Below are positions 1-11,969 of a stretch of 64,000 bases of DNA, piece after piece. The position numbers and the translations under genes are program-made. The notes beneath the pieces are model-generated. The model was not told where the DNA came from and made no database searches. It saw only the letters and a list, made by a program, of their open reading frames with translations. Where the stretch lies: contig JAFEKR010000055.1 in assembly GCA_019022495.1 (NCBI GenBank), positions 124,001 through 188,000 on the forward strand, read 5' to 3'. Within the stretch, counting starts at the first letter, position 1. Every line of letters begins with the position of its first letter. The stretch comes from Epichloe hybrida (lineage: Eukaryota > Ascomycota > Sordariomycetes > Hypocreales > Clavicipitaceae).

Positions 1-927
1 TCTTGCCCAGGACTATTGCGCCTGCATCTTGGAGCGCCTGCACACACCACGCCGACTTCTCCTGCCTCTTGAAGAACGGCGATGCCGCGTTGTACTTCAT
101 CCCGAAGTGGCTCACGTAGCCCTTTGTGCTGACGTCGTCCTTGACTCCGATGGGGACACCATCCAGGATGCTCAGGGGCTTTCCGGCCGCCCACCGAGCG
201 GTAGACTCCTTGGCGGCCTCGAGAACCAGCTCATCGTTGCCGTGGTTGTCGGCCCAGCCATCTTCATATCTGGTCGTCGTCTTGTCTGCCCCCGGCTTCG
301 TGAGCGGGAGGAGGGCCTTGACCACGTCAAGAGGTGTGAGTCTGCCGGATTTGTAATGCTCGTGATAGTCACTGATGGAGTAGTACTTGACTTTGGGGTC
401 GACGTGCTCGTCGGACAAGAGGGCAGGTTCCAACTCTACCATCGGGCCGTTCGGACCCAGCGGCGTGACGCAGGGCTTGTTCTCGGCTTCGTTAGAACTT
501 TTTTTGGACAACCCCTTTTTTCCCCGACTTTTCTCAATCGAGTCGGGTGGCGAGAAGGCGATTCCCTCCGCCATGCAAGATGGAGGAGCGTCAAGGGGGT
601 AGGTAGTAGGATGGATACTGACATCGTACGTTGGCGGAACTCCATCAAGAGCCGCCAAGTCTTTGATTCGGCCGAACCCGGCATTGTTCCAGAAGAATCT
701 CTGGAGGATCCCGGATCGTGATACCCTTCCACGTCGGGTCAAAAAGTCAGCATTTGTCAGTTGGATAAACGTCAGTTCAGTGTGAAGGCTGGGGCTGCGT
801 ACAGTGCGCTAGCAGCTACCAGCGAATAACCACGTAAAACAGGATTACTTGCCGGGGGAGGCGCATATGTTGTTTCTGGGCCTTCCACGGGCCTGGGGTA
901 ATTGGCAAATGCCGGTGCTGAGGCCAT
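1..927 (-). CDS. Amidase-signature hydrolase, N-terminal part (runs off the left edge)
   Basis: This is a partial gene. Exon 1 is 927-803, the intron 802-726 (GTACGC donor, TGCTGAC branch, AAG acceptor), and exon 2 runs from 725 to the window edge. Splicing gives one frame starting MASAPAFANYPRPVEG and reading on through RFFWNNAGFGRIKDLAALDG. Near the edge it carries GVPIGVKDDVSTKGY, where the Lys of VKDD matches the first catalytic Lys of the amidase Ser-cisSer-Lys triad; the Gly/Ser-rich signature lies beyond the window. Family members hydrolyse amide bonds to free ammonia and an acid; the substrate cannot be told. The stretch before LTPLDVV, including a Lys/Ser-rich segment around 490-570, looks lineage-specific. 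The alternative, a Glu-tRNA amidotransferase subunit, is less likely given the long fungal-type N-terminus. Confidence 0.85.
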
Positions 928-3300
928 TGTCGTTGGTGTTATTTTTTATCTTTTGAACAGAGTTCAACGGCCAAAGGAAGCTGTCATGAGTTTTTGTTAG
1001 TTTTTTTTAAACTAGTGACGGACTACGCACGGCATTTAACAACCCCGACTGCTGTTGTCTTACATAAAGGAGACGCAGATGGGTCGAGAAGTTGCCTCGG
1101 CTCATCAGACCATGCTTTCATACATGATTAGCGTCGACTGGCAACCGGGGCTGAATAAAAAAGCGGAGTTGCCGGCACCGTACTCGTGGTGGCTGTGATT
1201 AATTCCTGAGTTCTTGGCCCCCGGATTCACAGATGCTAACATTGAAGTTGGTCTACCATGTATGTTACTGTCTCCAATCCCAGACCAGCAGCAGCGTCCA
1301 TCGCAGGCCAGTCATGATGAATCAAAGCCTTTGACCAGTAGAAAGTGCCCTTTCTGTTGATTCCTCTCTTCCTTGTTCTTGCTGTGCGCGCGAATAACAT
1401 CCATCCACTGAGCATCGCAGTGAGTGACTTAACATCATGGTTGTGAGGTTCAACATTGGCCGTGTACAATGGGTCGTACGGATTACATACAGTCCGTACT
1501 TTGAAATATTGACTCTGCCGGCCAATCAGAACCAGCATCGTCGGATCACGCCTGCCTGCTGCATGTTTCAGAGTCAACCAGAGTAATAATAATGATCTGT
1601 ACATGGAGACACATGACGATGAAGCGGGGAGTCTGCCCACCACATTCTTCCACCACTTGGATTTATTGGTTATTTACTCGGTGTGATTTCTGGGGTTTTC
1701 ATTCAAGGCCAGCCTCGGTCGGATCAGTCGTCCGAACGTGCCGACCTGTCGGTTCCTGAATGACCTTGCCAACCGCACGCGCCAAGCAAAGAAGCCGTCT
1801 GATTCACAATCGTTTCACAATCTCCGCGCCGAGCACCATGACACAGCGGGTGGCCTTCAAAAGGAAACTAGTCCCGTCCAATGTTGGCTTTGAAACCAGC
1901 AACGGACGGCTTGAGCCAGCTCAGCTGCAAGGGGATTTTTCCCGCTCATTCTGGTCTCATCGATCATCCAACGAGCCTCGCTTCGTCTCGTCTCAACTGA
2001 GTCTCATTTGTCAAACAACAACAGCAACGTGATGCGTGATGATGCCAACAGAGATATTGGATGGTGAGGTGACGGCATGGGAATCAGCGCGGCTGACGGT
2101 CCTGCGTGTTGATATGATAGTTGAGTAAATGATGGCGGCCAGGCGACGAGGACGAGGACGGCCGCAGCACCGCCCGAGGGATGGCCCCGGGGATGGCGAT
2201 GGCGATGGCGATGGCGATGGCTTCTCTTTTCACTTCGGCGCAGCCCGCCAAATCGTCCATGTTCTTGTATCATGCAAGTCGTCGAGTCGAGTCGAGTCGA
2301 CGAAGTGGTCACACTCGGCCGCAGGCTGCCTGACAAATTGACAAATTGACAAATTGACAACAATCCCTTTCGTTGACAAGTTGATGCATTGGACACGGAT
2401 CGGCGGGCCAGGACTCGCCCAGATGGCTGGCTCAGTGGGGCCCATGCCAGCCGCTTGAAGCACAGGCGCGAGCACAGGCACGAGCAACACCACGAAATGG
2501 CGTGAATGGCGTGTCAGCCCGGCACTGGCGCGCGCTGTGCTGGTGTGTCGCACCAGGCGGCACCACCAGGCGGCACCACCAGGCGAGAGGATCTGGCTCT
2601 GGCTGCTTTTTTTCAGCCCCTACCCACCCCTACCCACCCCGTTTCAGCGCTCTCTGCCTTTTGGAAGGCTGCAGTGAAGTGGTGGGTACGGAGTACAAAA
2701 GGCACAAAAGCAGGCTGTGCATTGCTTGTTGGCGCAGGTGCAACCGTTGCTGGTCACTTGCCCCGCCCCGCCCCCCCCCCCCCCTGTGCTGGGCCTGCTG
2801 GCACAACCCGCCTACAGTATTTTCCACGGCTTCAAAACCTCAAACAAACATCCAAGATCCGAGTTGAACTTGTCTCTGCGTACTCTGTGCCGCCCCTACA
2901 TTCCACCCGTATCCTCACTTCATCTTCATCCTTGACCCCAGTCTCTCTTTAATCACACTCTACTCATCTGCTTCCCTCATCTCCGACATTGACCACTTCT
3001 CTTTCACGTCCGTCGTCCGACTGAAAACTTTGGGAGACCATCGTCTTTCCCGCTTCGTTCCGCTCCAGCGACGCTCCGCAAACATTCATAGCCTTGGACT
3101 CAGCCTCTGCTTGGGCGCACCATCACTTCGCCAATCTCGACATCACTTTCCTTCGCAAACCCCCCGGCGACGAGAAAACCGAACAATTTTTCGAAAGCAC
3201 CATTGAGCTTCCCCTTCTACGTCAACTCAGCCTATCTCCATCCCATCACTGATATTACACATCCGCCAGACTCCCGGTTGGAGTCTCTCAGCTGCCCATC
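928..3300. other. Divergent intergenic region with simple repeats
   Basis: This is 2.4 kb between the amidase (-) and the UPF0658 gene (+). I see no convincing gene: the longest frames either lack a true ATG (1236-1643 on minus opens with GTG) or read low-complexity DNA. It holds short tandem repeats: GATGGC near 2190-2220, GTCGA near 2281-2300, TTGACAAA near 2336-2360, and a CACCAGGCGG repeat near 2550-2585. Near 2767-2784 is a C-rich run. A pyrimidine-rich, ATG-free stretch from about 2870 to 3300 looks like the promoter and 5' leader of the downstream gene. One GTACGGAGTAC motif lies at 2686-2696. Confidence 0.6.
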
Positions 3301-4693
3301 GTGGCTCGACTCGAATCTCGCAAGTCTCTGCTGGGTGCCGACCCAGGCTTTTCTCAGCAGGCCCCTCGGCATCATCCACATTACAGTCAGTCATCATCAC
3401 ACGGTGGTCGAAGCAGCGACTATGGCCAAGCCTATCCTCAACCCGCTTATCCTTCACCTGAATACTCTCAACCCACCTATACCCAACCAACATACGCTGA
3501 GAATGCCAACCTGCACAACTTCGATCAAGGCTATGCAGGACGGCAAGGAATAGCATCCTCTGCGCCCGCCATGAGTATACGCCATGACACATGGGGTTTC
3601 CTGAAGACCAAATGGTCAGCAGCTTTCATGGGCGTTACTGCATCCCAGGCCATCATCTGCTTGGCGTTCGAAGCCTATGTTTTCGCCAGGTTCCAAACCA
3701 GCCTCGGCGCCCACATGGATGTTCCCAACGTCCAGTCTCAGTACAAGACGATTCCTACCTTTTTAACTCTCTTCATTTTTGGCTTCTTGTACGAGCTCGT
3801 CGTTGTTTGGGATGCTCTGCGCATGAAGAACACCATCCAAGTCATTGGCGTGTGCTTTGCCAACCTGGCTCTCTTGGTATATACCGCTATCCAAGTCGAC
3901 CAGATCTCAGGCGCCATCGATATCTTGTTCACTTTTAATGCTCTCGAGCCCAGCGCCACGCACATGTCAGTGTGGACGAAAGTCAGGGCATTCCTCATCG
4001 CCATCCCTGGCATAATTGCCCTCGCCACTCTTCTCATGGTCTTCATCTCTTGGAAACTGTATCAGGAATTTGCGTGGGACATCTTGAAAAATATTGGCGC
4101 CGATTACCGCATGAAGAAGCGTTTTCTTCATTACCAGGTAGGAGCTTCACCGAGGCGACAGGTTCAACGTTTCACAGACACGACAACTAACACCGGACTT
4201 GCAGATCTACATCGCTCTCCTAAAATTCGATTTCTTCTTCTTTCTGGGCTTCATCATCCAGTTTGTCGTCGTCGTTGCGGAGAAATCCGATCCCGAGTTC
4301 GCCTTGACCATCGCTACGATCCCGATTACGATATTCATTTTGCTGGCCGCCGCTTTCTTCACTCGTAGAGAGAACAAGCCTGGCATGATTTGCAGCATCA
4401 TTCTCTTCCTTGGCGGACTGAGCTACTTTGTCTTCAAGTTGGTGCGAATTTATCAACCAAGCCACGCATCGTCCTACTTTGCTGTTCGCAAGTCGCTGTC
4501 TGCCTTTGCGGTCATCACCATCTTGTTGATTATTCTCACCATAATCAACGCCATCATTTGCATGGCCAATTTCAACAAGGGCTTGAGGCCCCATCTGTTA
4601 GCTTCCCGCAAAGTCGAAGAAAAGCCCGATGCGACCTCAATCAGCCTTCACGATGTCAAGCCTCAGATGCCCAGTCGCATGACTATTGACTAA
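3301..4693 (+). CDS. UPF0658-type Golgi membrane protein
   Basis: There are two exons, 3301-4137 and 4205-4693, split by an intron with a GTAGGA donor, ACTAAC branch and GCAG acceptor. The protein (441 aa from 3301, 351 aa from the first in-frame ATG at 3571) has a Tyr/Pro/Gln-rich N-terminus, then several hydrophobic segments including AAFMGVTASQAIICLAFEAY and a C-terminal FAVITILLIILTIINAIICM, ending in a polar tail. Order and spacing resemble the fungal UPF0658 Golgi family, whose role is not known. The start is odd: codon 3301 is GTG with A at -3 and G at +4, and an in-frame TGA lies at 3250-3252 with no ATG between. The coding look of the Tyr/Pro region argues that it is translated. I am fairly sure of the gene and unsure of the start. 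Confidence 0.8.
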
Positions 4694-5848
4694 AGTTGAG
4701 GCCACGAGATGCAACAAACATGGAACAGCCACTCTTCTTGGTTAACAAGACGAAGAAAAAGAAGAAGATTGGACAATCATCCTTTCTCGAAAACACCGCA
4801 AAATTTACTTGCGAATCTGTACAAAGATATGAGCTTACGAAAATTCAAACAAGATACTCCCCCTTTGCCTTTGTGCCGTCCGTGAGGCTGGCTTCACGGT
4901 CGCGACAGTCAAGGAAGGGTAGATTTAGACGTGCTTTTCATGTAGCGCCAAATGATGACAATGTCTGGGGTGGATGAGAGACATTACCATGGGTCATTAT
5001 TATTTAGGTGCTGTTGCCATTTCAAAGACTTTATTTTTTTTTTCCTTTTGACTTGAACGATCTGCAGTGGCTGAATTTGGAGTCGGGTACGGAACGCTGA
5101 ATTGCCACGCACGAGTCAAGGACGACGACTCTCTTTTTGGACGTGTGACTATTGCCAGTGCCGTTTGCGAATGCGACGCATGTTGAGGACCCAGTCTGGA
5201 AAAGAAGGAAAATCCAGCATAATTAGCGACTCTATCCCGCCTGTTCAATTGGCTTGGGCTGGGTTCACTAGGATTACAACAGCCGAGGCCGCGACTCACA
5301 CGGACACATCATTTCTTATGGTCTCTCGTTTACAAAACCATATCCTCATCATCAAAATCAAAATAAAATAAAATAAACATTTCAAGATGACGCCTTGGTC
5401 ACGCACGTGGTAAACATTGCCCAGGGGTCGTGGTAAGCAGCTACATGTTCAGAGACTATCTGGTCTGTCGTAGAGTGAGAAAAAAAAAAAGTATTCAAAG
5501 AAGAGGCCAACGCCAGACACCCAACAATTCGAAGGACAAAGACAGCGAGCGAGCGCATGGATAATGGAATACGAATGCGATGCGGCAATCGAGCCGGACG
5601 CTTGAAGAAACATGGAAGATATGGGGCCAAGTTACAATCCAACAATCCCGCTGTAGGCTACCGATTCCGTCCTGTGCTGATTATCAAATAAAATGAGGAA
5701 AACGCTTTCTCCACGTGCAGAGCAGAGCGGGGCAGGGCAGAGCATGCCTGCGACTGTAGTCTGAATTGAGTAGTGAAACCCTAATGGCCTTTTCACCAAT
5801 ATAATCTCTTCATGGTTGCAAACAGTCGGTCGGTTCGGACACAGTCTA
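4694..5848. other. Convergent intergenic region
   Basis: This region between the UPF0658 gene and gid2 holds the two 3' ends. Several AATAAA-like stretches occur (for example near 5366-5380 and 5688). I see no gene here; the open frames are short and unconserved-looking. Confidence 0.55.
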
Positions 5849-7399
5849 CTACAGTGTGATCTTGATAGCATCACGCAAGTGGCCTTCGGTCGGACAATAG
5901 GGGCATTTGTACCGCGACCCCTTGGCGGCAATGTTGTGCAGACTGTCTCGGCAGAGGACGTGTCCGCAGGGTAGCATCATGGGCGGGTTCTGCTCGGTAG
6001 TCTGTTCTTTGCTGACGGGGCACACAAAGATGGGATGGTAGATCATGGAGGCCGGGAGGGGTGTTTCGAAAGCGAGTTCGTTTTCGGTAGTCCATTCCGT
6101 CTTCTTCTCCTTCATGTACGTGGTGTACTTGATGAGGCGGGGGAGGGCGATGGAGCCGGCCGTGACGGCCACGTAGAGGGGTGATTCGGCGGAGAGGCCC
6201 AGCAGGGAGCAGAACTCGCGGGTGAAGGAGGCGGAGACGTCTTCAAAGGCCGAGTCGATTTCGAATATGTGGCGGTACGGTGACTCTTCGAGGTTGGAGG
6301 CGTAGACCATGGCGCAGCAGAGCTGTTGGATGTCCTTGATGTGGCGAAATTGGAAGCGGGCAAAGTGTTGGCGGGCGTAGGACAAGGCGCCCATTTGGCC
6401 GTTGTTCTGGTTGTCGGGGAGGCCGTTGATGGAAGGGCCCTTGAAGAGCCATACGAATTGGAGCTTGCTAAGTTCGAATTCCAGGTTGCTGCCTTTGGCC
6501 TCTAGTTTCTGGTTGTTGGCACGGGCCCATTCTATGGCGGGCACGAGGTTGCGCTCCTTCAGCTCAGCGAGGATTCGGTACATTTCGGAGAAGTTGTCCT
6601 GCAAGTATTCCGAGTGTAGGCGCTGCATGTCCTCTTCGCCTCGCTCTGCTTCCTCTTCGTCGTCGCCATCTCTGTTCATTTTGTCGTCGCCGTCTCGGTC
6701 GAGTCTGGAGGACTTGTGGCCGGCTAGAGATGACGCTTGCTTCTGCTCGCGGTGCTTGTGTTCCTCACGTAGAAACGTGGACGCTACTGAGAACTGGCCC
6801 TCCCGGAGGAGGTGCATGGCTATCGCGCGGTTGATGAGCGCGGAATGATCGGCCATGGCATCGGCCTCCATGGGCAGCTCTCGGTGCGGAAGGGCCTAGG
6901 AGCATTGTGTGAGTAAATTATTGTGCATTGACGAGACTGCCAGCTTGGGCGACTCATCGCCGAGACGGATGTTGTTGTAATTCATCAGCAGCTTTCGGGG
7001 CACATGTACTCACTCTGTCCAGCGCTTTGCCGTAGTTCCTCTGCGCTTTGGTTACATTCTTCAAGTCATCCGTTATAGCTTCCAGGCGGGCTTTCACGGG
7101 ATTTTGCAATGTTGTCATGGCCATGCTAATCTTGTGGGCATCACCATCTGGTATCTGAGGGTCAGCCAATCGTTTCGTTTCGTGCGCCATCAGCTGTGAC
7201 GATTTGAAGAGAGGCGGCGGGTTCAGAGGGGAGAAAGTCCCGTACCACCAGCTACTTGCTCTCGTGCGGCCGTGAGCAAATCGATGATCGAGTCGACGTC
7301 TTGAATGGCGGCGTTCAGATTCAACTTTCGCATACGGGCTACTTCCGCCAGCAACGGCCCAAATGGCGACGAAGGCACGCCGTCCTCTGCTCCGGCCAT
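5849..7399 (-). CDS. gid2: GID/CTLH complex E3 ubiquitin ligase subunit Gid2/Rmd5
   Basis: The exons are 7399-7256, 7154-7014 and 6895-5849, giving 443 aa. Intron 2 has a GTGAGT donor. Intron 1 is ambiguous: donor GTAGCT at 7255 with acceptor before 7154, or donor GTACGG at 7245 with acceptor before 7147; both keep the frame. The N-terminus carries DVDSIIDLLTAARE and LQNPVKARLEAITDDLKN, typical of RMND5/Rmd5. A LisH motif (LINRAIAMHLLREGQF, about residues 113-128) and a CTLH/CRA region follow. The C-terminus ends in a degenerate RING (CPVSKEQ, then LPCGHVLCRDSL and KCPYCP). In yeast Gid2 pairs with Gid9 as the catalytic RING dimer that marks gluconeogenic enzymes for degradation. An Asp/Glu-rich insert lies after the LisH motif. 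It shares a divergent promoter with the STB6-like gene. Confidence 0.93.
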
Positions 7400-7926
7400 G
7401 GCTGCCGGATGCGTAAAGGTTGAGGGCAAGAGCAGGATAGAAGGTGATCGCAGTCGAGAAGAGTTTCGAACAGCCTTGGGGACGGCAGATTTTCGGGGTC
7501 TTGTATCGTCGTTACACAGTCAGGGAGACTTTGGTTCGTCGACCAGGGCAGTTTTCGCAGAAGATGGAAGGCGAGTCGTCGTGTTCGTACCCCCCTGGCT
7601 TGGTAGTGGTTCGTACGTGGTGCTTTATCGATGCCCAGGTACATATGTAGGTAGTTGCTGGACGTTGTTGGATGATGTAATCGTCTTGCTGTTTGCCAGG
7701 TTGTGGTGTTGACGGCCCCGCTGCAAGCCCGAGCGAAGAAGCCTCGGTGACTTCAAACTTTTTGGCAAGCAACAAACTTCCACTCAACACCGACACCCTG
7801 ACACTCTCAAGCCTTCTTCGTCCAACCGTCCATGCTCATCACCTGCCGAGCTCGCCAAATGTCGGTAATCTGATTGCCGCACGTCGGCAATGCCTAAGTG
7901 GCCTCCCTCGGGATTTTCAAATCTGA
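7400..7926. promoter_or_regulatory. Divergent promoter of gid2 and the STB6-like gene
   Basis: These 527 bp separate two head-to-head start codons. Both promoters and both 5' leaders must fit here. I see no clear TATA box; open frames inside look fortuitous. Confidence 0.5.
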
Positions 7927-10692
7927 ATGACATCACCAATAAGCTTCATGTTGCCCTTGCCCCAAGAGGGAGGCCGATTCCAACGAGACGATGACCTCCT
8001 CCCTGCCCCCTCCAGGGGTACTTCCACGCGTGACTCCCGAGTTGCAGCCATGGATGGTGCAAATACTCAAGATCGTATTCGCACACGAGACGGCTTGTCG
8101 ACCGCATCTACGACTCCTCAGTCCCCCCAACGACGTTTGGTTCTACCCGATCCTCTGACTTTCCGGTGAGCGCTTGCCAGCCTTTGCCCTCCTTCATTGG
8201 ACAATTTGGCGCATGCTAATAAACCAGCTCCACGCAGATTTCTCGAAGATGATCCTTGCGTGACAGTCATCGAGCGACGTTGTGTGCTCAGTGGTTATGA
8301 GTTGTACTTGGTTGAGCAGTGGACTTGCTCTCGGCAGTCACCCATTATCGTTGTCACGACTTATACTGGAGACGAGAAGCATTCTATAGTAGTCGGAGTC
8401 TTATTCATTCCCGAGGACCAAGCTCATTGGTCTGCGAGACTTCGGTTATACTTCAACACCGCCGGCCAGTACAACGCCCGCCCAAAGCACACAGAGTTCG
8501 GGGAGTTGATGATCACCAACCTGAGCAATTTTCCGTCGGCACTGACTGTCATTTCGGTTCCTGATGGAGACGTGCGCAAACACCGACAGCTATTCATCGT
8601 CAATGAAGATCTTAAAAGACTGGGGTGCTCTGGCCGCTCCGGTTTGGCACTTGCAGACCCTACCGAAGCGACACAAGCAAAGTTTCACCAGCTGTACAAG
8701 ATCAGTGATGGCATTCCTATCTTGCAGTCTGTCATCGAGCTCATCAAACTTTGCCAAGTCGCACTGTACATGTTCGAGAAACTAGACCACCAATATATTG
8801 ATGGACTGTTGTGCGACGTTACCGAAAGAGCGATTGGCAACTGGTGGACAGAGGTCGGAGCAGAGCACTACAATTATGAGCCGACAGATGGCATTCTGGG
8901 ACCTTCTACCGTGTCTGCCTTGTTGGGAATGTTGATGGGGGCGAGGAACCGGCTTCACTGGTTTGGTGCACCCGTGTCCAAGGACGTCTTCGAAATTGAG
9001 GCTACGAAGCGAGGCGTTGCCTACTTCCAGAAGCAGCAAAAGCTGGAAATTACGAGGCGCCTCGACCGACAAACCGTCTTTAGACTACACACCGCCACAG
9101 CCAAGGGGGCTGCGGGTGAAGGATGGGGCGTGCAAAAGGCCGTGAAATCCACCGTGACGGAAATTGGTGGTAAGAGGGGGGAGATTGTCATGGACATGGT
9201 TTCTGGCAAAGACAAGGGCGGCCTTGCGGATATTGAAACCCTCGACTTTGACAGGTTCGTCAATTTGGCATACGGCGATCGCCCCAGGTGGCTATGGCAC
9301 GGCAAAGCTCGGAGGACTGGCAGTGATGAGGTTGGCAGCGTTCAAGATCTGGGTAGTATGCTTCTCGGACGAAGTGAGACCGCCAACTACACAGCAAAAC
9401 GCACGCATTCTTTCCCATTCGATGAGGAGCTAGACGCAAGAAGAAGAGAGGATGGCTCTACCGGGCCGTACTCTGCCGTCCCCGCCGGCTCGGTCAACAA
9501 AATTGCAGATGTCTCTGGCGATAGAGACGCTCTTCGAAGGGGAGTCTTCAAAAGTGTCACAGGCAAGATGAGCGACGCCCGTTCCGGCCTCGGTCGCATC
9601 AAGGAGGCCGTAGGTGGTAACCGCCGGGGGCACATGAGCAAGCTCTCAATATCTGCCAAAGAAGAGTTCCCTGACACTGGCAATACCGATGCCGCCAATT
9701 CATCAGCCGCTCAGAGTGCGGCCATGGTCTCAACTCCCGCCATGGTTGGACGCGCTTTTACATGGAAGAACAAGCCAGAGGAGTATCTGGCGGCTCTAAA
9801 CCGGGGCGAAAACGTGCTTCCAGGGCAAACTGATGAGACCTTGTATTCTGGATTATTAGCAAATGGCTCCAGGCCAGACGAGAAGTCTGGGGATGAGCTA
9901 TGGACAAACCCGGAATCCCAAAAAGATAACATCGATCGCGCCGGCTCCGAAATTCGCAAAGGCACTAGTCACAAAAGGTCATCCACGGGACCTCGTGTTG
10001 CTGACGACGGTGGTGATATCCGCGGTCCACGGCCTGTAAAGGAAGGCGGCAAAGCCACTGTCATAGCTCGACGTCGCAGCTGCGGGACAGCCGACCTTGG
10101 CCTGGAACATGTTGCAAACGAGATTCGTTGGCCACGCCGGATATCATTCAGCGACGCGGAAGAAGCCATCCTCACGTGGGAAGAAGTCATTGACATCACG
10201 GAGACAGCGGACTACCTCGCATGCATGGAGGCTCATGCAGGAGCAGCAAGTCATCTGAACCACTTGATTGAAGAGATTGTCACCAGCGTTGGACCATGGG
10301 CCCGAGACAAAGTCAAGGCAGTGGAGTCTCTGAATGATCGATACGGTCGAGACAAGGCCGAGCTGCAAGGCCTCTATCACCAGCTTGACGAGGCATGTCA
10401 GCGAGTGCGATACAATACAGACGAGCTTCTCAGTGAGCAACGCGAGAACCTAACTGAGAGTGTCAAGGAAATTGAGGTCCTCGTCGCGCGGCTCGACTAC
10501 GAAATCAACGGTCTTGTCCAGAAAGTGCTTGAAGTCGAAGATAGCATCCAGAATTTCGAGAGGCAGGTGGACGATGTGGAGAGCAGAGCGGCAGAGCTCA
10601 AGGTGACGTTGGAGACGGAAAGCTGGGCGCATTGGCTAGTCCGAACGTTGACGGGTGTGGGAACCGGTCCCAACATTACGCGTGAGACATGA
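7927..10692 (+). CDS. SIN3-binding protein, STB6/STB2-like
   Basis: Exon 1 is 7927-8165 and exon 2 is 8238-10692. The intron has a GTGAGC donor, a GCTAATA branch and a GCAG acceptor, and joins PDPLTFR to FLEDDPCVTVIERR. The product is 897 aa. The N-terminal domain (about residues 75-430) has the STB6 look: ERRCVLSGYELYLVEQW, then a long globular part with FEKLDHQYIDGLLCD and DGILGPSTVSALLGML. A disordered Ser/Gly-rich middle follows, then a C-terminal coiled coil (about 770-860) with heptad-like repeats in the EIEVLVARLDYEINGLVQ region. Yeast Stb6 and Stb2 bind the Sin3 histone deacetylase scaffold, so a nuclear chromatin role is inferred. The ATG at 7927 is the first in frame; 7951 and 8050 are later options. 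Confidence 0.85.
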
Positions 10693-11176
10693 TGGTTCAA
10701 TTGTATATTTGCTGGCAAACCCAGGGATGGATTCGTCCATCTGTCTTTTTTTTTTTTTCCATCCTGTTTCGTCCTGTACATTCACAGCATCTCGGGTGTT
10801 TTTCTTTTTGTTCCCCGCAATACTAGATGCCATATTGCTGTTACTGCCAGTTCTTTAGAGGGGCGTAGTAGAGTGGTCCCTCTCCCTCTCAAATCATGAT
10901 GGTTTTAGATGTATCCGAATAATAAAATAGTACAAGTCCCCTCTCTCATCCTCATCCTCGCCCTCAATGCCAGGCCATAAAGTCGCCCGCCCCGATGGCA
11001 TCACGTCTATAGTCTATATTCGTACAAAAAAAGAGGGGCCCTCTGCGTCACCAAAGGACCAACTGTGTTCCTCTCCTCAATTCCCCTTCCCCCTCCCCTC
11101 CTCCCCCCATCAGCAACTCATCCATCCACACAAATTCTCGTCACCAAGTTCGCCAATCCAACCCAACCCAACCCCT
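10693..11176. other. Convergent 3' regions of the STB6-like gene and tim10
   Basis: This 484 bp stretch holds 3' untranslated sequence only, with T-rich and C-rich runs. I see no gene in it. Confidence 0.5.
10921..10926 (+). terminator. Likely polyadenylation signal of the STB6-like gene
   Basis: AATAAA lies 229 bases after the stop codon, in an AT-rich stretch just before the convergent tim10 gene. Confidence 0.4.
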
Positions 11177-11551
11177 TTAAAACACGCCGCCGCCAGTGGA
11201 GGCTCCTCCTCCCAAGGCCTGTCCCTGCTGCTGCATAATCTCACTGACCTTCATGGACGTATCGAGGAACTTGGCGGTGCACCGGTCCAGGCACACGGAT
11301 TCGCCCTTGTTGAGCTCCCCCTCGCGGTAGTCGGTGGGTATACACTTCTTCTGACACGTCTTCTGGAGGCTGCCATGACGCCACGTTAGCTCTCTGTCGA
11401 TATTTCTTGGAACGGAACGGACGTTCGGGAACGGGGTTGGGCCGACGACGCACCGGTTGTAGGTGTCGGCCATCATGCGCATTTCGCCCTCCACTGCGGC
11501 AATCTTTTGCTCCGAGGTGGGTTGCTGGCGTCCGATTCCGAGGAAAGACAT
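11177..11551 (-). CDS. TIM10: Mitochondrial intermembrane-space chaperone Tim10
   Basis: Exon 1 is 11551-11454 and exon 2 is 11369-11177, giving 96 aa. The intron (GTGCGT donor, AGCTAAC branch, GCAG acceptor) joins YNR to [11 protein letters not shown]. The twin CX3C motifs of the small Tim family are present: CQKKC and CLDRC, 16-17 residues apart. [15 protein letters not shown] matches Tim10 rather than Tim8, 9 or 13. Tim9-Tim10 hexamers carry hydrophobic carrier precursors from TOM to TIM22. Length fits the family (about 90-95 aa); the Gly-rich tail [11 protein letters not shown] is common in fungal copies. Reading through the intron gives a false 124-residue frame. Confidence 0.95.
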   Translation of the reverse strand: MSFLGIGRQQPTSEQKIAAVEGEMRMMADTYNRCVVGPTPFPNVRSVPRNIDRELTWRHGSLQKTCQKKCIPTDYREGELNKGESVCLDRCTAKFLDTSMKVSEIMQQQGQALGGGASTGGGVF

Positions 11552-11969
11552 TGTTGATGGGGGCTGCGCGGGTTGTTGTTATCGAGGGGTTTGTGGTTGA
11601 TGGGGACGGTGGGCAAGGAGGTTTTGAGTGTGCGTTGGTTTGGTAGGTCGGAATTTCCCTAGGCTGTTGGCGTTTCCTTGTTACATACTTTGTTTGTCTT
11701 ATCGATACGATCGATACTGGTTGAGTTATCGAAGAGAAGCTACAGAGGTGGGTTACCCTGTAGTTCCGTTCTTGTGGGTTGGTTATATTAGTGGCAGGTG
11801 TTGTGTGTGTATTTTGGCTTGGTTTGCGAGGACGTGTGTAACTAATGAGCGGCAAGTCATGGTGAAATCTTGGCGACTTTTATTTAGAATCACGAGATAC
11901 GGAGCAGCTCGAGGTCGTGACCGCCATGTCTGTTATTCATCAAGAGTGCAACTTATAATGGATACAAAA
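11552..11969. other. Intergenic region between tim10 and the aldehyde dehydrogenase gene
   Basis: It contains the tim10 promoter and the 3' end of the next gene on the same strand. I see nothing else in it. Confidence 0.5.

Noticed and set aside
1236..1643. 135-residue minus-strand frame in the amidase upstream region
   Set aside because: It opens with GTG and not ATG, has no known motif and no splice support.
2004..2952. Several Pro/His/Arg-rich frames
   Set aside because: They read tandem repeats and C-rich DNA; no family resemblance.
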